A stretch of DNA of 64,000 nt from Enterococcus canis NBRC 100695. Lineage in GTDB: Bacteria; Bacillota; Bacilli; Lactobacillales; Enterococcaceae. Made by a program: the position numbers and the translations under genes. The DNA lies in assembly GCF_001544375.1 (NCBI RefSeq), contig NZ_BCQJ01000005.1, forward strand, positions 167,768-231,767, written 5' to 3'. Position 1 is the stretch's first letter. The number at the start of each line of letters is the position of its first letter. Positions 47,544-54,998 of the stretch are shown in pieces. The notes below the pieces were generated by a model. It was not told the origin of the DNA. It made no database searches and saw only the letters and a program-made list of their open reading frames with translations.

Positions 47544-48457
47544 TAACGTAAGATTGAACGGCTGACCCGGTTCAAAGTATGACGCAACCCGCGAATTGCT
47601 AGGGACATCGTGTAGATATTTTCAGCAGGAGCTAGACCGCCATAACCAGCGTCACCGATGTGTTGGATGTCAACGCCATTGATTTTGTTGCGTAATGCGA
47701 TTTGTTTGATGGTATCGGCATCCGCACTTTCTTGACTAGTGCCAATTGCAGACATCGTTAAGGCATTGTTATCTTTGGCTACTTGAACAGCTGCCCGCAT
47801 TTCTTCATCGGTGAAACCAGGAACAGTGCCCACTGCTGGTAGCAAAATTACGTCAGCGCCAGCTTCAATGTAAGCCTCGATTGCTTCAGGCGCAGCCACT
47901 GGTTCATTGACCCCAGCTGAGTGCATTTTACCTGCGATGATTAGCCCGCTGAAATGTTCTTTTGCGACGCGTACGGCTTTCGCAATTTCTTGGCTAGTTA
48001 CGCCAGTCCCGGGATTTCCAGTTAGACAGATGAAGTCAACGCCTAACTTTTCGGCTTCTTGGAAAGTTTTGACTGAACTCATACGACCTTCAGCGATTGT
48101 CAATAGCTGTTCCATACCGGCAGCGTGAGGATCCACGGGTTCCAGATTGATTCCAACTGGACGACCAATCAATTTTTTCAAGCGTAAAACAGGGCTGCTA
48201 TCAGGTCCCAAGTCAGCGACTGTTTCGGGTAGACCGCCGATAAATGGTTCAAAGCAGTCAAAGCCATTCAATAATAATAAGTCAGCACCGTAAGCTACGG
48301 CCACTTCGCCATTCGTTAATTCGCCCACTTGAGGGCCGGCATTCACGACATTTTCCGCACAGATGATGCGTCCTTCTGAAGCTAAGATTGACTGTTTCAA
48401 ATCAGCTCCGTTCATAGCTTCGATTTCTGAGGTATTGGCACTTAATAAACGTTTCAT
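47543..48457 (-). CDS. TIM-barrel protein, PEP-mutase-like, function unknown
   Basis: A 304-aa predicted beta/alpha barrel. Repeated motifs at barrel strand ends are AENVVNAGPQVGELTNGEVAVAYGADLLLLN, GVDFICLTGNPGTGVT, LIIAGKMHSAGV and GADVILLPAVGTVPG. These resemble proteins sometimes annotated as PEP phosphonomutase-like, but I see no clear DDKG-type catalytic motif, so I assign no reaction. The ATG at 48457 follows AGGAAGGA at a rather long 12 bases; an earlier start at 48517 overlaps a terminator. It is coupled with the acetyltransferase gene downstream. Confidence 0.75.
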   Translation of the reverse strand: MKRLLSANTSEIEAMNGADLKQSILASEGRIICAENVVNAGPQVGELTNGEVAVAYGADLLLLNGFDCFEPFIGGLPETVADLGPDSSPVLRLKKLIGRPVGINLEPVDPHAAGMEQLLTIAEGRMSSVKTFQEAEKLGVDFICLTGNPGTGVTSQEIAKAVRVAKEHFSGLIIAGKMHSAGVNEPVAAPEAIEAYIEAGADVILLPAVGTVPGFTDEEMRAAVQVAKDNNALTMSAIGTSQESADADTIKQIALRNKINGVDIQHIGDAGYGGLAPAENIYTMSLAIRGLRHTLNRVSRSILR

Positions 48458-48501
48458 AATTCTATTCGTTCCTTCCTGGTATCGCTTTCGATAGTTGCTT
48501 A

Positions 48502-48526
48502 CAAAAAGGCGCCGCAAGCGGCACCT
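48502..48526 (-). terminator. Terminator of the CBS-protein gene
   Basis: On the minus strand AGGTGCCGC pairs with GCGGCGCCT (one G-U pair) in a tight loop, followed by TTTTTG. It separates the CBS gene from the TIM-barrel gene. Confidence 0.75.
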
Positions 48527-48554
48527 AAATGATCAAATAATTGTGCTGTTTTAC

Positions 48555-49199
48555 TTAACTTTCAGGATTTTGCAGGTCTTCGATTTCTACCACTTTGAAG
48601 TTTTTCTTCTCTAATTGTTCCACAATGGTAGCACATAATTCTTGTGAGGTATTAGCAGGTAAAGTAATCAAAGTCCGGCGTACATATTCATCTTTCCCTA
48701 CGTCTAGGGTGATACAACTAGCAATACTGCTGTATTTGGCGATGATTTTTGACATAGCGGCCAAGTCACCTTGTTTCCCAGTTGAAGCGATGGTTAAAAC
48801 ATAGCTACCTTGCTCGATATTCCAAGATTGTGCCAACATATTCAAAAGAGAAGCGTGGGTCAGAATACCGTAAAAGTAGTTGTTTTCATCTAATACGGCG
48901 ATATAAGGCAATTCTTTGATGGTGAAGAACACTTTGAAGAAAGAAGTATTGACGAAAATGAATTTCGTAGCATTTTTCAGCAAATGTGTCACCGGCAAGC
49001 TCATGTCACCGCCGTTGGATTTATGGCGATAAATATGCATTTTATAGATATTCCCGCGGAAGATTTTACCAGATTCATCCAAGATTGGCACACAGCGGAA
49101 GCCAGACTCTTCTAAAATCGTCAAGGCTTCTTCCAGCGTGTTGGTCTCAGTGACCGTGGTCAAATCTTTTTTCTTGCGGACTACTGTTTTTAACAACAT
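48555..49199 (-). CDS. CBS-domain protein, CbpA-like (possible cyclic-di-AMP sensor)
   Basis: A 214-aa cytoplasmic protein with two CBS domains (about residues 15-60 and 70-130; VPILDESGKIFRGNIYKMHI and IAVLDENNYFYGILTHASLLNML) and a C-terminal ACT-like part (VLTIASTGKQGDLAAMSKIIAKYSS). This arrangement matches Listeria CbpA, which binds c-di-AMP. No enzyme or channel domain is attached. Binding of c-di-AMP here is inference. It is preceded by a long A/T inverted repeat. Confidence 0.75.
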   Translation of the reverse strand: MLLKTVVRKKKDLTTVTETNTLEEALTILEESGFRCVPILDESGKIFRGNIYKMHIYRHKSNGGDMSLPVTHLLKNATKFIFVNTSFFKVFFTIKELPYIAVLDENNYFYGILTHASLLNMLAQSWNIEQGSYVLTIASTGKQGDLAAMSKIIAKYSSIASCITLDVGKDEYVRRTLITLPANTSQELCATIVEQLEKKNFKVVEIEDLQNPES

Positions 49200-49238
49200 A
49201 AAGATTCCCCCATTTTTTAAAATTTTGACTCGCTGCTG

Positions 49239-49286
49239 ATGTAAAAAAAGAGGAAAACGACAACCCTTACGTCCTTTTTTTACATC
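49239..49286. repeat. Inverted repeat upstream of the CBS gene
   Basis: GATGTAAAAAAAGAGGA and TCCTTTTTTTACATC face each other around a 16-base loop, with a one-base bulge. It lies in the minus-strand leader of the CBS gene, or may act as a terminator-like element between divergent genes. Confidence 0.6.
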
Positions 49287-49344
49287 TTGAGATCATCAAT
49301 AATGATAACATATTTCCTATTAAAACAATAGGTAACAGAGACAA

Positions 49345-49373
49345 TTGACAGAAAATCGAAAGCGTGCTAATGT
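49345..49373 (+). promoter_or_regulatory. Sigma-A promoter of rpmG-secE
   Basis: A perfect TTGACA (49345-49350), a 17-base spacer and TAATGT (49368-49373), about 43 bases before the rpmG start. Confidence 0.78.
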
Positions 49374-49415
49374 TAAAAGAGCGTTCTATGCACATTTTTG
49401 AGAGGGGGAAAAGCA

Positions 49416-49568
49416 GTGGCTAAGAAAAAAGCAGCACTGGCTTGTTCTGTATGTGGCTCCCGTAACTACTCCAAGTCTGTTAGCGAAGGCAAACAGGGAG
49501 AGCGCTTGGAGATTCGTAAATTTTGTAAATATTGTAATCAATATACGATTCATAAAGAAACAAAATAG
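49416..49568 (+). CDS. rpmG: 50S ribosomal protein L33
   Basis: A 50-aa ribosomal protein with GTG start and GAGGGGG ribosome site, too short to be listed by usual ORF cut-offs. It reads [19 protein letters not shown] at the start and [16 protein letters not shown] at the end, with the four zinc-binding cysteines (two CxxC pairs) retained, the zinc-type C+ form. It lies directly before secE, the normal position for an L33 copy in Firmicutes. Confidence 0.93.
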   Translation: MAKKKAALACSVCGSRNYSKSVSEGKQGERLEIRKFCKYCNQYTIHKETK

Positions 49569-49579
49569 GGGGAGCAAAG

Positions 49580-49750
49580 ATGAAATTCATTCGCAGTGTC
49601 ATTGATGAAATGAAAATCGTAACCTGGCCATCAAAAAAACAATTGCGTAAAGATACCTTAGTCGTGATTGAAACATCAATTATTTTTGCCGTGATGTTTG
49701 GGGTTATGGACTGGGCGATCCAATCAGTCTTTAAACTGGTGATTCGCTAA
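49580..49750 (+). CDS. secE: Preprotein translocase subunit SecE
   Basis: A 56-aa single-span membrane protein, part of the SecYEG channel. It reads MKFIRSVIDEMKIVTWPSKK, with the conserved WPSKK, then QLRKDTLVVIE and one membrane helix (about residues 30-50). GGGGGAG lies 8 bases before ATG. Located 11 bases after rpmG and 100 before nusG, as usual in bacteria. Confidence 0.95.
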   Translation: MKFIRSVIDEMKIVTWPSKKQLRKDTLVVIETSIIFAVMFGVMDWAIQSVFKLVIR

Positions 49751-49776
49751 ATTTTCTAGTATTTCCCTAGGGATAA

Positions 49777-49785
49777 TGCTATAAT
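49777..49785 (+). promoter_or_regulatory. Extended -10 promoter before nusG
   Basis: TGC-TATAAT (49777-49785) with no clear -35. It would start transcription near 49792, immediately before a terminator-like hairpin. Confidence 0.6.
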
Positions 49786-49797
49786 AAGCGAGAAGAA

Positions 49798-49830
49798 AAA
49801 ACTTCGGGTTCCCTGAGGTTTTTTTATTTT
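49798..49830 (+). terminator. Terminator-like hairpin between secE and nusG
   Basis: AACTTCGGG pairs with CCTGAGGTT (two G-U pairs) in a 3-base loop and is followed by TTTTTTT. It could end the rpmG-secE transcript or attenuate transcripts started at the promoter at 49777. Confidence 0.75.
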
Positions 49831-49852
49831 ACGGAAGAAGGAGCCACCTTTT

Positions 49853-50395
49853 ATGGAAACATTTGAAAAACATTGGTATGTCCTACACACTTATTCTGGT
49901 TATGAAAACAAAGTCAAAGCGAATATTGAATCTCGTGCGCAAAGTATGGGGATGGAAGATTTTATTTTTCGGGTAGTTGTGCCGGAAGAAACTGAAACAG
50001 AAGTGAAAAACGGTAAGAAAAAAGAGACCATTCATAAAACATTCCCTGGTTATGTTTTAGTAGAGATGGTCATGACCGATGATTCCTGGTACGTCGTCCG
50101 CAATACCCCAGGCGTAACTGGTTTTGTTGGCTCGCACGGTGCTGGTAGTAAGCCTGCTCCACTATTACCAGAAGAAATCAACTCGATTCTGAAATCATTA
50201 GGTATGAGTACGCGTCAAACAGACTTAGAAATCGCAGTTGGCGACGTGGTAACAATCATCGAGGGTGCCTTTGCTGGTTTAACCGGTCAAATAACGGATA
50301 TTGAAGAAGAACGTCAAAAACTAAAAGTAAACATCGACATGTTTGGACGCGAAACAAGTACTGAACTAGATTTTGATCAAGTCGATAGTATTTAA
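49853..50395 (+). CDS. nusG: Transcription termination/antitermination protein NusG
   Basis: A 180-aa factor that binds RNA polymerase. The NGN domain (KHWYVLHTYSGYENKVKANIE at the start; FPGYVLVEMVMTDDSWYVVRNTPGVTGFVGS, about 63-94) is followed by the KOW domain (VGDVVTIIEGAFAGLTGQI, about 126-144). Ribosome site AAGGAG lies about 7 bases before ATG. Normal length. Confidence 0.97.
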   Translation: METFEKHWYVLHTYSGYENKVKANIESRAQSMGMEDFIFRVVVPEETETEVKNGKKKETIHKTFPGYVLVEMVMTDDSWYVVRNTPGVTGFVGSHGAGSKPAPLLPEEINSILKSLGMSTRQTDLEIAVGDVVTIIEGAFAGLTGQITDIEEERQKLKVNIDMFGRETSTELDFDQVDSI

Positions 50396-50401
50396 AGAAG
50401 A

Positions 50402-50497
50402 GGTTGAAGCAGAAGCGGTTAACTCCGAAAAATAAGCAGGATGCTAGTTCTGCTTAGCAGTAACTGTATGCGTATAGCTGTTGCTTCTGCTTCCACC
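50402..50497 (+). other. Structured RNA element after nusG
   Basis: GGT-T-GAAGCAGAAGC (50402-50416) pairs with GCTTCTGCTTC-C-ACC (50483-50497): 14 pairs around one mismatch, closing a 66-base interior that contains another AAGCAG/CTGCTT hairpin. No U run follows at once. It may be the 3' end of nusG mRNA, a small RNA, or a leader for the lipoprotein gene. Confidence 0.5.
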
Positions 50498-50512
50498 ATT
50501 TATTCGGATAGG

Positions 50513-50557
50513 AAGAGTCTAGGACATAGCTTTTTGAGTTATGTCCTGGACTCTTTT
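50513..50557 (+). terminator. Terminator after nusG region
   Basis: AAGAGTC-T-AGGACATA pairs with TATGTCCT-G-GACTCTT around an 11-base loop, followed by TTCTG. It separates nusG from the lipoprotein hydrolase gene. Confidence 0.8.
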
Positions 50558-50589
50558 CTGTTAAGGACTAATTTACGGAGGGAATCGAA

Positions 50590-51447
50590 ATGAAAAAGTT
50601 CTTTTTAATCAGCGCGTTTTTCTTACTAAGTGCTTGCGGTGTACAAGATGCGACGAGTCAAACAACGGCAGAGCAAGCGACGACGACTTCAAGTGAGACC
50701 ATTCCTAAAACAACGCGACCAACACTTTTTATCCACGGCTACAGTGGTGGCCCGGCCTCTTTTGGTAAAATGCTGGGACGCTTTCAACAGGCCGATATTT
50801 CCCAACAAGAGCTAACGGTAACCGTTGCGCCAGATGGTAGCGTGACTAGTTCCGGAAGTCTTAGCGGGAATGCGGACAACCCCACGATACAGGTACTATT
50901 TACCGACAATAAAAATAATGAGTGGAATCAAACGGAATGGATCAAAAATGTATTACTGTTTTTGAAGAAAACCTACGATGTAACATCCGTTGATTTAGTG
51001 GGGCATTCCATGGGCGGTGTCAGCGGTTTACGTTATCTATTGACCTATGGAGGAGAGCAAGATTTACCGGCAATCGATCATTTTGTTGCTATTGGGGCAC
51101 CATTTAATGACTTTCTAGAGAACGCCGATCAAACAATTGAGGATGAGTTAGCCACAGGTCCTGTGGAGAAAGCCGACCGTTATCAAGATTATCAACAAAT
51201 GATTGGCAATTTACCCACAAATACGCAGATTCTATTAATTGCCGGACAGTTATCCCCAGAAGATCTCAGTGACGGCACGGTCCCTTTAACAAGTGCGGTG
51301 GCGGTGTATTCTTTACTGAAAGCCCAGGGAAACCCGCTTAAACTGGAAATTGTGGAGGGGAAAAACGCGCAACACAGCCAACTGCACGAGAATCCACAAG
51401 TGGATAACTATGTCAGTGATTTCCTTTGGGACTTGTCCACAAGGTAA
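50590..51447 (+). CDS. Alpha/beta hydrolase lipoprotein (DUF915-like)
   Basis: A 285-aa surface lipoprotein. The signal peptide ends in LLSAC with the lipid cysteine at residue 16, followed by a Thr/Ser-rich linker. The hydrolase fold shows FIHGYSGGPASFGKML (oxyanion HG motif, about 47-62), the nucleophile elbow GHSMGG (Ser near residue 140) and HSQLHEN with the likely catalytic His near the end. DUF915 proteins are cell-surface or secreted esterase-like hydrolases in lactic acid bacteria. Substrate unknown. Confidence 0.88.
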   Translation: MKKFFLISAFFLLSACGVQDATSQTTAEQATTTSSETIPKTTRPTLFIHGYSGGPASFGKMLGRFQQADISQQELTVTVAPDGSVTSSGSLSGNADNPTIQVLFTDNKNNEWNQTEWIKNVLLFLKKTYDVTSVDLVGHSMGGVSGLRYLLTYGGEQDLPAIDHFVAIGAPFNDFLENADQTIEDELATGPVEKADRYQDYQQMIGNLPTNTQILLIAGQLSPEDLSDGTVPLTSAVAVYSLLKAQGNPLKLEIVEGKNAQHSQLHENPQVDNYVSDFLWDLSTR

Positions 51448-51459
51448 AAGTGCAAATAG

Positions 51460-51488
51460 TTGCTTACTTTTGGTAAGGAGAGTATATT
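51460..51488 (+). promoter_or_regulatory. Sigma-A promoter of the lactate oxidase gene
   Basis: TTGCTT (51460-51465), 17-base spacer and TATATT (51483-51488). A cre-like TGTAAACGTCAAGA (51494-51507, about 12 of 14 matches by eye) covers the start site, so CcpA control is possible. Confidence 0.62.
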
Positions 51489-51522
51489 CTTCTTGTAAAC
51501 GTCAAGAAAGAAGGAATATCAA

Positions 51523-52623
51523 ATGGCTTACCATACAAGTAATGAAGAACACCCAATCGAAATCGTGAATATCGCGTCACTAGAAGGACGGGTTAAAGAA
51601 CGCATGGAAGCAGGTGCTTTCGGCTATATCCGTGGTGGCTCTGAAGATGAATGGACGATGCGGGAAAATACTGCCGCTTTTAATAAAAAAACGATTATGC
51701 CTCGTGTTTTGCGTGGCATCGATCATGCGGATCTCAGCACCAAATTGTGGGATATTGAGTTAGCCACACCAATTATCCAAGCGCCTTCCGCTGCCCAAGG
51801 TTTGGCCCATGAAAAAGGCGAAGCTGACACTGCCAAAGGAGTAGCGGCAGCCGGATCTATTTTCTCCATTAGTACTTATGCCAATACGACGATTGAAGAT
51901 GCTGCGAAAGCGGCTCCTGAAGCACCGCAATTTTTCCAATTATATATGAGTAAAGATGATGGCTTTAACAAATTTATTTTAGATAAAGCCGTCCAAGCAG
52001 GTGCGAAAGCCATCATTTTAACCGCCGATTCAACATTAGGTGGCTATCGTGAAGAAGATATTATTAATCAATTCCAATTCCCACTACCAATGCCTAACTT
52101 GGCAGCCTACAGCGCCCAAAGCGCTAGCGGCAACGGTGAAGGTAAAGGCATTGCTGAAATTTATGCGGCTGCTAAACAAGGCTTAGTACCAGAAGATATT
52201 AAGGCCATCAAAGATTTGACCGATTTGCCAGTCTTTGTCAAAGGAATCCAATCACCAGAAGACGCCGAAGTTGCTATTGCAGCCGGGGCAGATGGTATCT
52301 GGGTCTCCAACCATGGTGGCCGTCAATTAGACGGTGGTCCAGCTTCCTTTGATGTTTTGCCAAAAATTGCGGCAGTAGTAAACAAACGGGTCCCAATCGT
52401 TTTTGATTCTGGCGTACGTCGCGGCGAACATATCTTTAAAGCATTAGCTAGTGGCGCCGATTTAGTGGCCATTGGTCGTCCAGTAATCTATGCTTTGAAC
52501 TTAGGTGGAGCTGAAGGTGTAAAATCAGTCTTTGATCACTTGAACAAAGAATTATCAATTACCATGCAATTGGCTGGTACAAAGACAATTGAAGAAGTAA
52601 AAAATACTGTATTGTTTGATTAA
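51523..52623 (+). CDS. lctO: L-lactate oxidase (FMN-dependent alpha-hydroxyacid oxidase)
   Basis: A 366-aa flavin enzyme that oxidises L-lactate to pyruvate with O2 and releases H2O2. The signature WVSNHGGRQLDGGPASFDVL carries catalytic His264 and the arginine that binds the carboxylate; FDSGVRRGEHIFKALASGADLVAIGRP binds FMN phosphate. QLYMSKD and the substrate Tyr (GYIRGG, about residue 35) are also seen. Length and motifs match Aerococcus lactate oxidase rather than membrane LldD. With glpO it is a second H2O2 source in the window. A terminator follows. Confidence 0.92.
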   Translation: MAYHTSNEEHPIEIVNIASLEGRVKERMEAGAFGYIRGGSEDEWTMRENTAAFNKKTIMPRVLRGIDHADLSTKLWDIELATPIIQAPSAAQGLAHEKGEADTAKGVAAAGSIFSISTYANTTIEDAAKAAPEAPQFFQLYMSKDDGFNKFILDKAVQAGAKAIILTADSTLGGYREEDIINQFQFPLPMPNLAAYSAQSASGNGEGKGIAEIYAAAKQGLVPEDIKAIKDLTDLPVFVKGIQSPEDAEVAIAAGADGIWVSNHGGRQLDGGPASFDVLPKIAAVVNKRVPIVFDSGVRRGEHIFKALASGADLVAIGRPVIYALNLGGAEGVKSVFDHLNKELSITMQLAGTKTIEEVKNTVLFD

Positions 52624-52630
52624 TACCAAT

Positions 52631-52669
52631 TAGAAAGTCTCGGCTTAATAAAAGTCGAGGCTTTTTTTC
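52631..52669 (+). terminator. Terminator after lctO
   Basis: AAAGTCTCGGCT pairs with AGTCGAGGCTTT (G-U pairs allowed) around an 8-base loop, followed by a T run. Confidence 0.85.
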
Positions 52670-52725
52670 TTTACAGGATATACCCGCTCCGGTATAGTAA
52701 AGAATATAAATACCTACAGGGGTAT
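52670..52725 (+). promoter_or_regulatory. Persulfide-response promoter with two CstR operators
   Basis: TTTACA (52670-52675), 17-base spacer and TATAGT (52693-52698) form the promoter. Two inverted repeats of the form ATACC-N6-GGTAT lie at 52680-52695, across the spacer and -10, and at 52710-52725, just after the start site, 30 bp apart. This is the operator type of the CsoR/CstR family. The CstR-like repressor gene is the last gene of the operon. Confidence 0.85.
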
Positions 52726-52741
52726 AACAAGGAGCGAGAAA

Positions 52742-54385
52742 ATGCGGATTGTAATTATTGGCGGTGTGGCTGGTGGAATGTCGGCAGCTACGCGTTTACG
52801 TCGTTTATCGGAAGAGACAGAGATTATCGTATTAGAAAAGGGACCTTATGTTTCCTTTGCAAACTGTGGTTTACCTTATCATTTGTCAGGCGAAATCGTA
52901 GCCAGAGAAGAGCTAATGGTTCAAACACCGGAGCAGTTGCGGACGAGATTTCGGATTGATGTTCGTCCCGAAAGTGAAGTAACGAAGATTGATCCGGTAC
53001 AAAAAGAAATCCACTACCAATACCAAGAAGAGACTAGAACGCTGACTTACGATAAGCTGTTGCTAGCGACTGGTGCTAAAGCTATCCAGCCGGCGATACC
53101 TGGCTTGAGGGAAGCTGCTAACATTTATACCCTTAGGAGTATAAATGATATGGATCAAATTTTACTAAAAATGACGACTAGTCAACAAGCATTAGTTGTT
53201 GGTGGTGGTTTTATTGGCTTGGAAGCGGCTGAAAATCTGCGTAAAGCAGGTAAAGATGTGACCTTAGTAGAGGCAGGACCCCATGTTTTACCTAATCTAG
53301 ATGTTGAAATGGCTCGTTTTGTTGAAGAAGAAATGCGTAAGCATGGCATCAAAGTGCTACTTAACCGAGCAGTCACAGAATTTGAAACGAACAAGGCGAT
53401 TTTAAGTGATGGTGAGAGCATTCCCTTTGATTTAACAGTATTTTCAATTGGCGTTCAGCCAGATACCCAATTGGCAGCGGCGGCCGGCTTGCAGCTAGGT
53501 CTAAGAAATAGCATCAAAGTGAATGAGTTTTATCAGACTTCTCAAGCTGATATTTATGCAGTAGGCGACGCGATTAGTGTAACAAATCAAATCAATGGGG
53601 CAGAAAGTTTGATCTCTTTAGCTTCACCAGCTAATCGTCAAGGCCGTCAAGTTGCGGATGTTATGATGGGGCTGCCGCGCAAAAATCGTGGGAGCATTGG
53701 GACTTCAATTGTAAGAGTTTTTGATTTGGCAGCTGGTAGTACGGGTCTGAATGAAGGACAACTACAACAGGCTGGCCAGCGCTACCAAGCTATCCACATC
53801 ACTGGCAAACACCATGCCGGTTATTTTCCAGGGGCGCAACCCTTGACGCTGAAGCTGCTGTTTGATCCCGAAAACGGCGAAATTTTTGGCGCGCAGGCGG
53901 TAGGAAATAGTGGTGTTGATAAACGAATTGACATTTTAGCGACGGCTATCAAGGGTCACTTAACAGTTGCGGACCTGCCTGAACTTGAATTGAGTTACGC
54001 GCCACCTTTTGGCAGTGCCAAGGATCCTGTGAATATGGCAGGCTATGCAGCTTTAAACTTAATGGAAGGTTTTTCTGAATCGCTGACACCGTTAGCGCTA
54101 AAAGAAGCCCAAGCAGCGGGGGCCTTATTAATAGATGTACGTAATCCGCTAGAAATCGCTGAAGCTGGTGCGATACCGGAAGCTAAAAATATTCCGCTGG
54201 ATCAATTACGGGACCATTTGTCAGAATTGCCATTAGACCAACCTTTAATCGTCAGCTGTCATAGCGGCCAACGCAGTTATCTAGCCGAACGAATTTTACG
54301 AAATCACGGCTTTAGTCATGTTAAAAATTTAGACGGAGCCTTTATTCTTTATCAAATTCTTTTCCCTAATGAGGTGCTAAAATGA
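52742..54385 (+). CDS. CoA-disulfide/persulfide reductase with C-terminal rhodanese domain
   Basis: A 547-aa flavoprotein. The FAD fold is MRIVIIGGVAGGMSAATRLRRL and the catalytic cysteine is Cys42 in SFANCGLPY, as in CoA-disulfide reductases. NAD(P)H-binding VVGGGFIGLEAAENLR (about 152-167) and a dimerisation domain follow. From about residue 455 a rhodanese domain is fused, with catalytic Cys506 in VSCHSGQRS. Such fusion proteins (CoADR-RHD) reduce CoA persulfide and polysulfide. It is first gene of a CstR-controlled operon. Confidence 0.92.
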   Translation: MRIVIIGGVAGGMSAATRLRRLSEETEIIVLEKGPYVSFANCGLPYHLSGEIVAREELMVQTPEQLRTRFRIDVRPESEVTKIDPVQKEIHYQYQEETRTLTYDKLLLATGAKAIQPAIPGLREAANIYTLRSINDMDQILLKMTTSQQALVVGGGFIGLEAAENLRKAGKDVTLVEAGPHVLPNLDVEMARFVEEEMRKHGIKVLLNRAVTEFETNKAILSDGESIPFDLTVFSIGVQPDTQLAAAAGLQLGLRNSIKVNEFYQTSQADIYAVGDAISVTNQINGAESLISLASPANRQGRQVADVMMGLPRKNRGSIGTSIVRVFDLAAGSTGLNEGQLQQAGQRYQAIHITGKHHAGYFPGAQPLTLKLLFDPENGEIFGAQAVGNSGVDKRIDILATAIKGHLTVADLPELELSYAPPFGSAKDPVNMAGYAALNLMEGFSESLTPLALKEAQAAGALLIDVRNPLEIAEAGAIPEAKNIPLDQLRDHLSELPLDQPLIVSCHSGQRSYLAERILRNHGFSHVKNLDGAFILYQILFPNEVLK

Positions 54386-54669
54386 AACAGATTTCAGTTA
54401 ATCAATTAGATCAAAAATGGCCCATCTTGGATGTACGCGAGGTTGACGAATTTAGTCAAGGACATCTAGCTGGTGCATGTAATTTGCCTTTAAGTGAATT
54501 TGAGAGTTGGGCCGCGCAGTTAGACCCCAAAGAAACCTATCAAATTCTTTGTCATTCTGGCAATCGTTCACAAATGGCCAGTATGGTTTTAGCCCGTGCC
54601 GGATTTTCAGTAGTGAATGTGTCCGATGGTATGATGGCGTATAAAGGAGCGACAGTCAATGAGTTGTGA
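54382..54669 (+). CDS. Single-domain rhodanese-like sulfurtransferase
   Basis: A 95-aa sulfurtransferase with catalytic Cys57 in ILCHSGNRSQMAS. The N-terminal PILDVREVDEFSQGHLAGACNLPLSEF is the usual rhodanese CH2A part. It starts 4 bases inside the reductase gene and overlaps the CstR gene by 11 bases, so all three are translationally coupled. It likely carries persulfide sulfur in the cytoplasm. Confidence 0.92.
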   Translation: MKQISVNQLDQKWPILDVREVDEFSQGHLAGACNLPLSEFESWAAQLDPKETYQILCHSGNRSQMASMVLARAGFSVVNVSDGMMAYKGATVNEL

Positions 54670-54910
54670 TAAAAAAATTGAGAATCGTCTCAAAAGAGCA
54701 GAAGGTCAGATTCGCGGCATTTTACGCATGATGGAAGAAGAAAAAGACTGCCAAGCAGTTTTAACTCAGCTGATGGCTGTTCGCTCTAGCATCGATAAAG
54801 TAATTGGCGTAGTGGTGGAAGAAAACGTGAAGGAATGTTTAGCGCAACAGCAAGTCCCAATTACAGAGGAGTTTGCGGCAGCTTTGCAGCTGATTTCTAA
54901 AACTCGTTAG
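54659..54910 (+). CDS. cstR: CstR-type persulfide-sensing repressor (CsoR family)
   Basis: An 83-aa helical repressor of the CsoR/RcnR family. The two sensing cysteines are exactly Cys31 (KDCQAVLTQLMAVRSSID) and Cys60 (ENVKECLAQ), the positions of S. aureus CstR. The histidine that copper-sensing CsoR uses, four residues before the second cysteine, is Asn56 here. This argues for persulfide rather than copper sensing. It lies at the end of the operon it should repress through the two operators upstream of 52742. Confidence 0.9.
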   Translation: MSCDKKIENRLKRAEGQIRGILRMMEEEKDCQAVLTQLMAVRSSIDKVIGVVVEENVKECLAQQQVPITEEFAAALQLISKTR

Positions 54911-54916
54911 TCATAT

Positions 54917-54975
54917 AAATAGCGCCCCGTCAACAGTTAGTCTAACAACTAACGATGGCGGGGCGCTATTTTTGA
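54917..54975. terminator. Bidirectional terminator after cstR
   Basis: AAATAGCGCCCCG pairs with CGGGGCGCTATTT, with an inner GTTAG/CTAAC stem, followed by TT. The convergent sdaAA gene ends just beyond. Confidence 0.9.
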
Positions 54976-54998
54976 TCTGCTGAGGATGCTAGCTGTGA

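Noticed and set aside
54659..54910. Copper-sensing CsoR role
   Set aside because: The copper-ligand histidine is replaced by Asn56 and the neighbours are rhodanese/persulfide genes, with no copper ATPase or chaperone.
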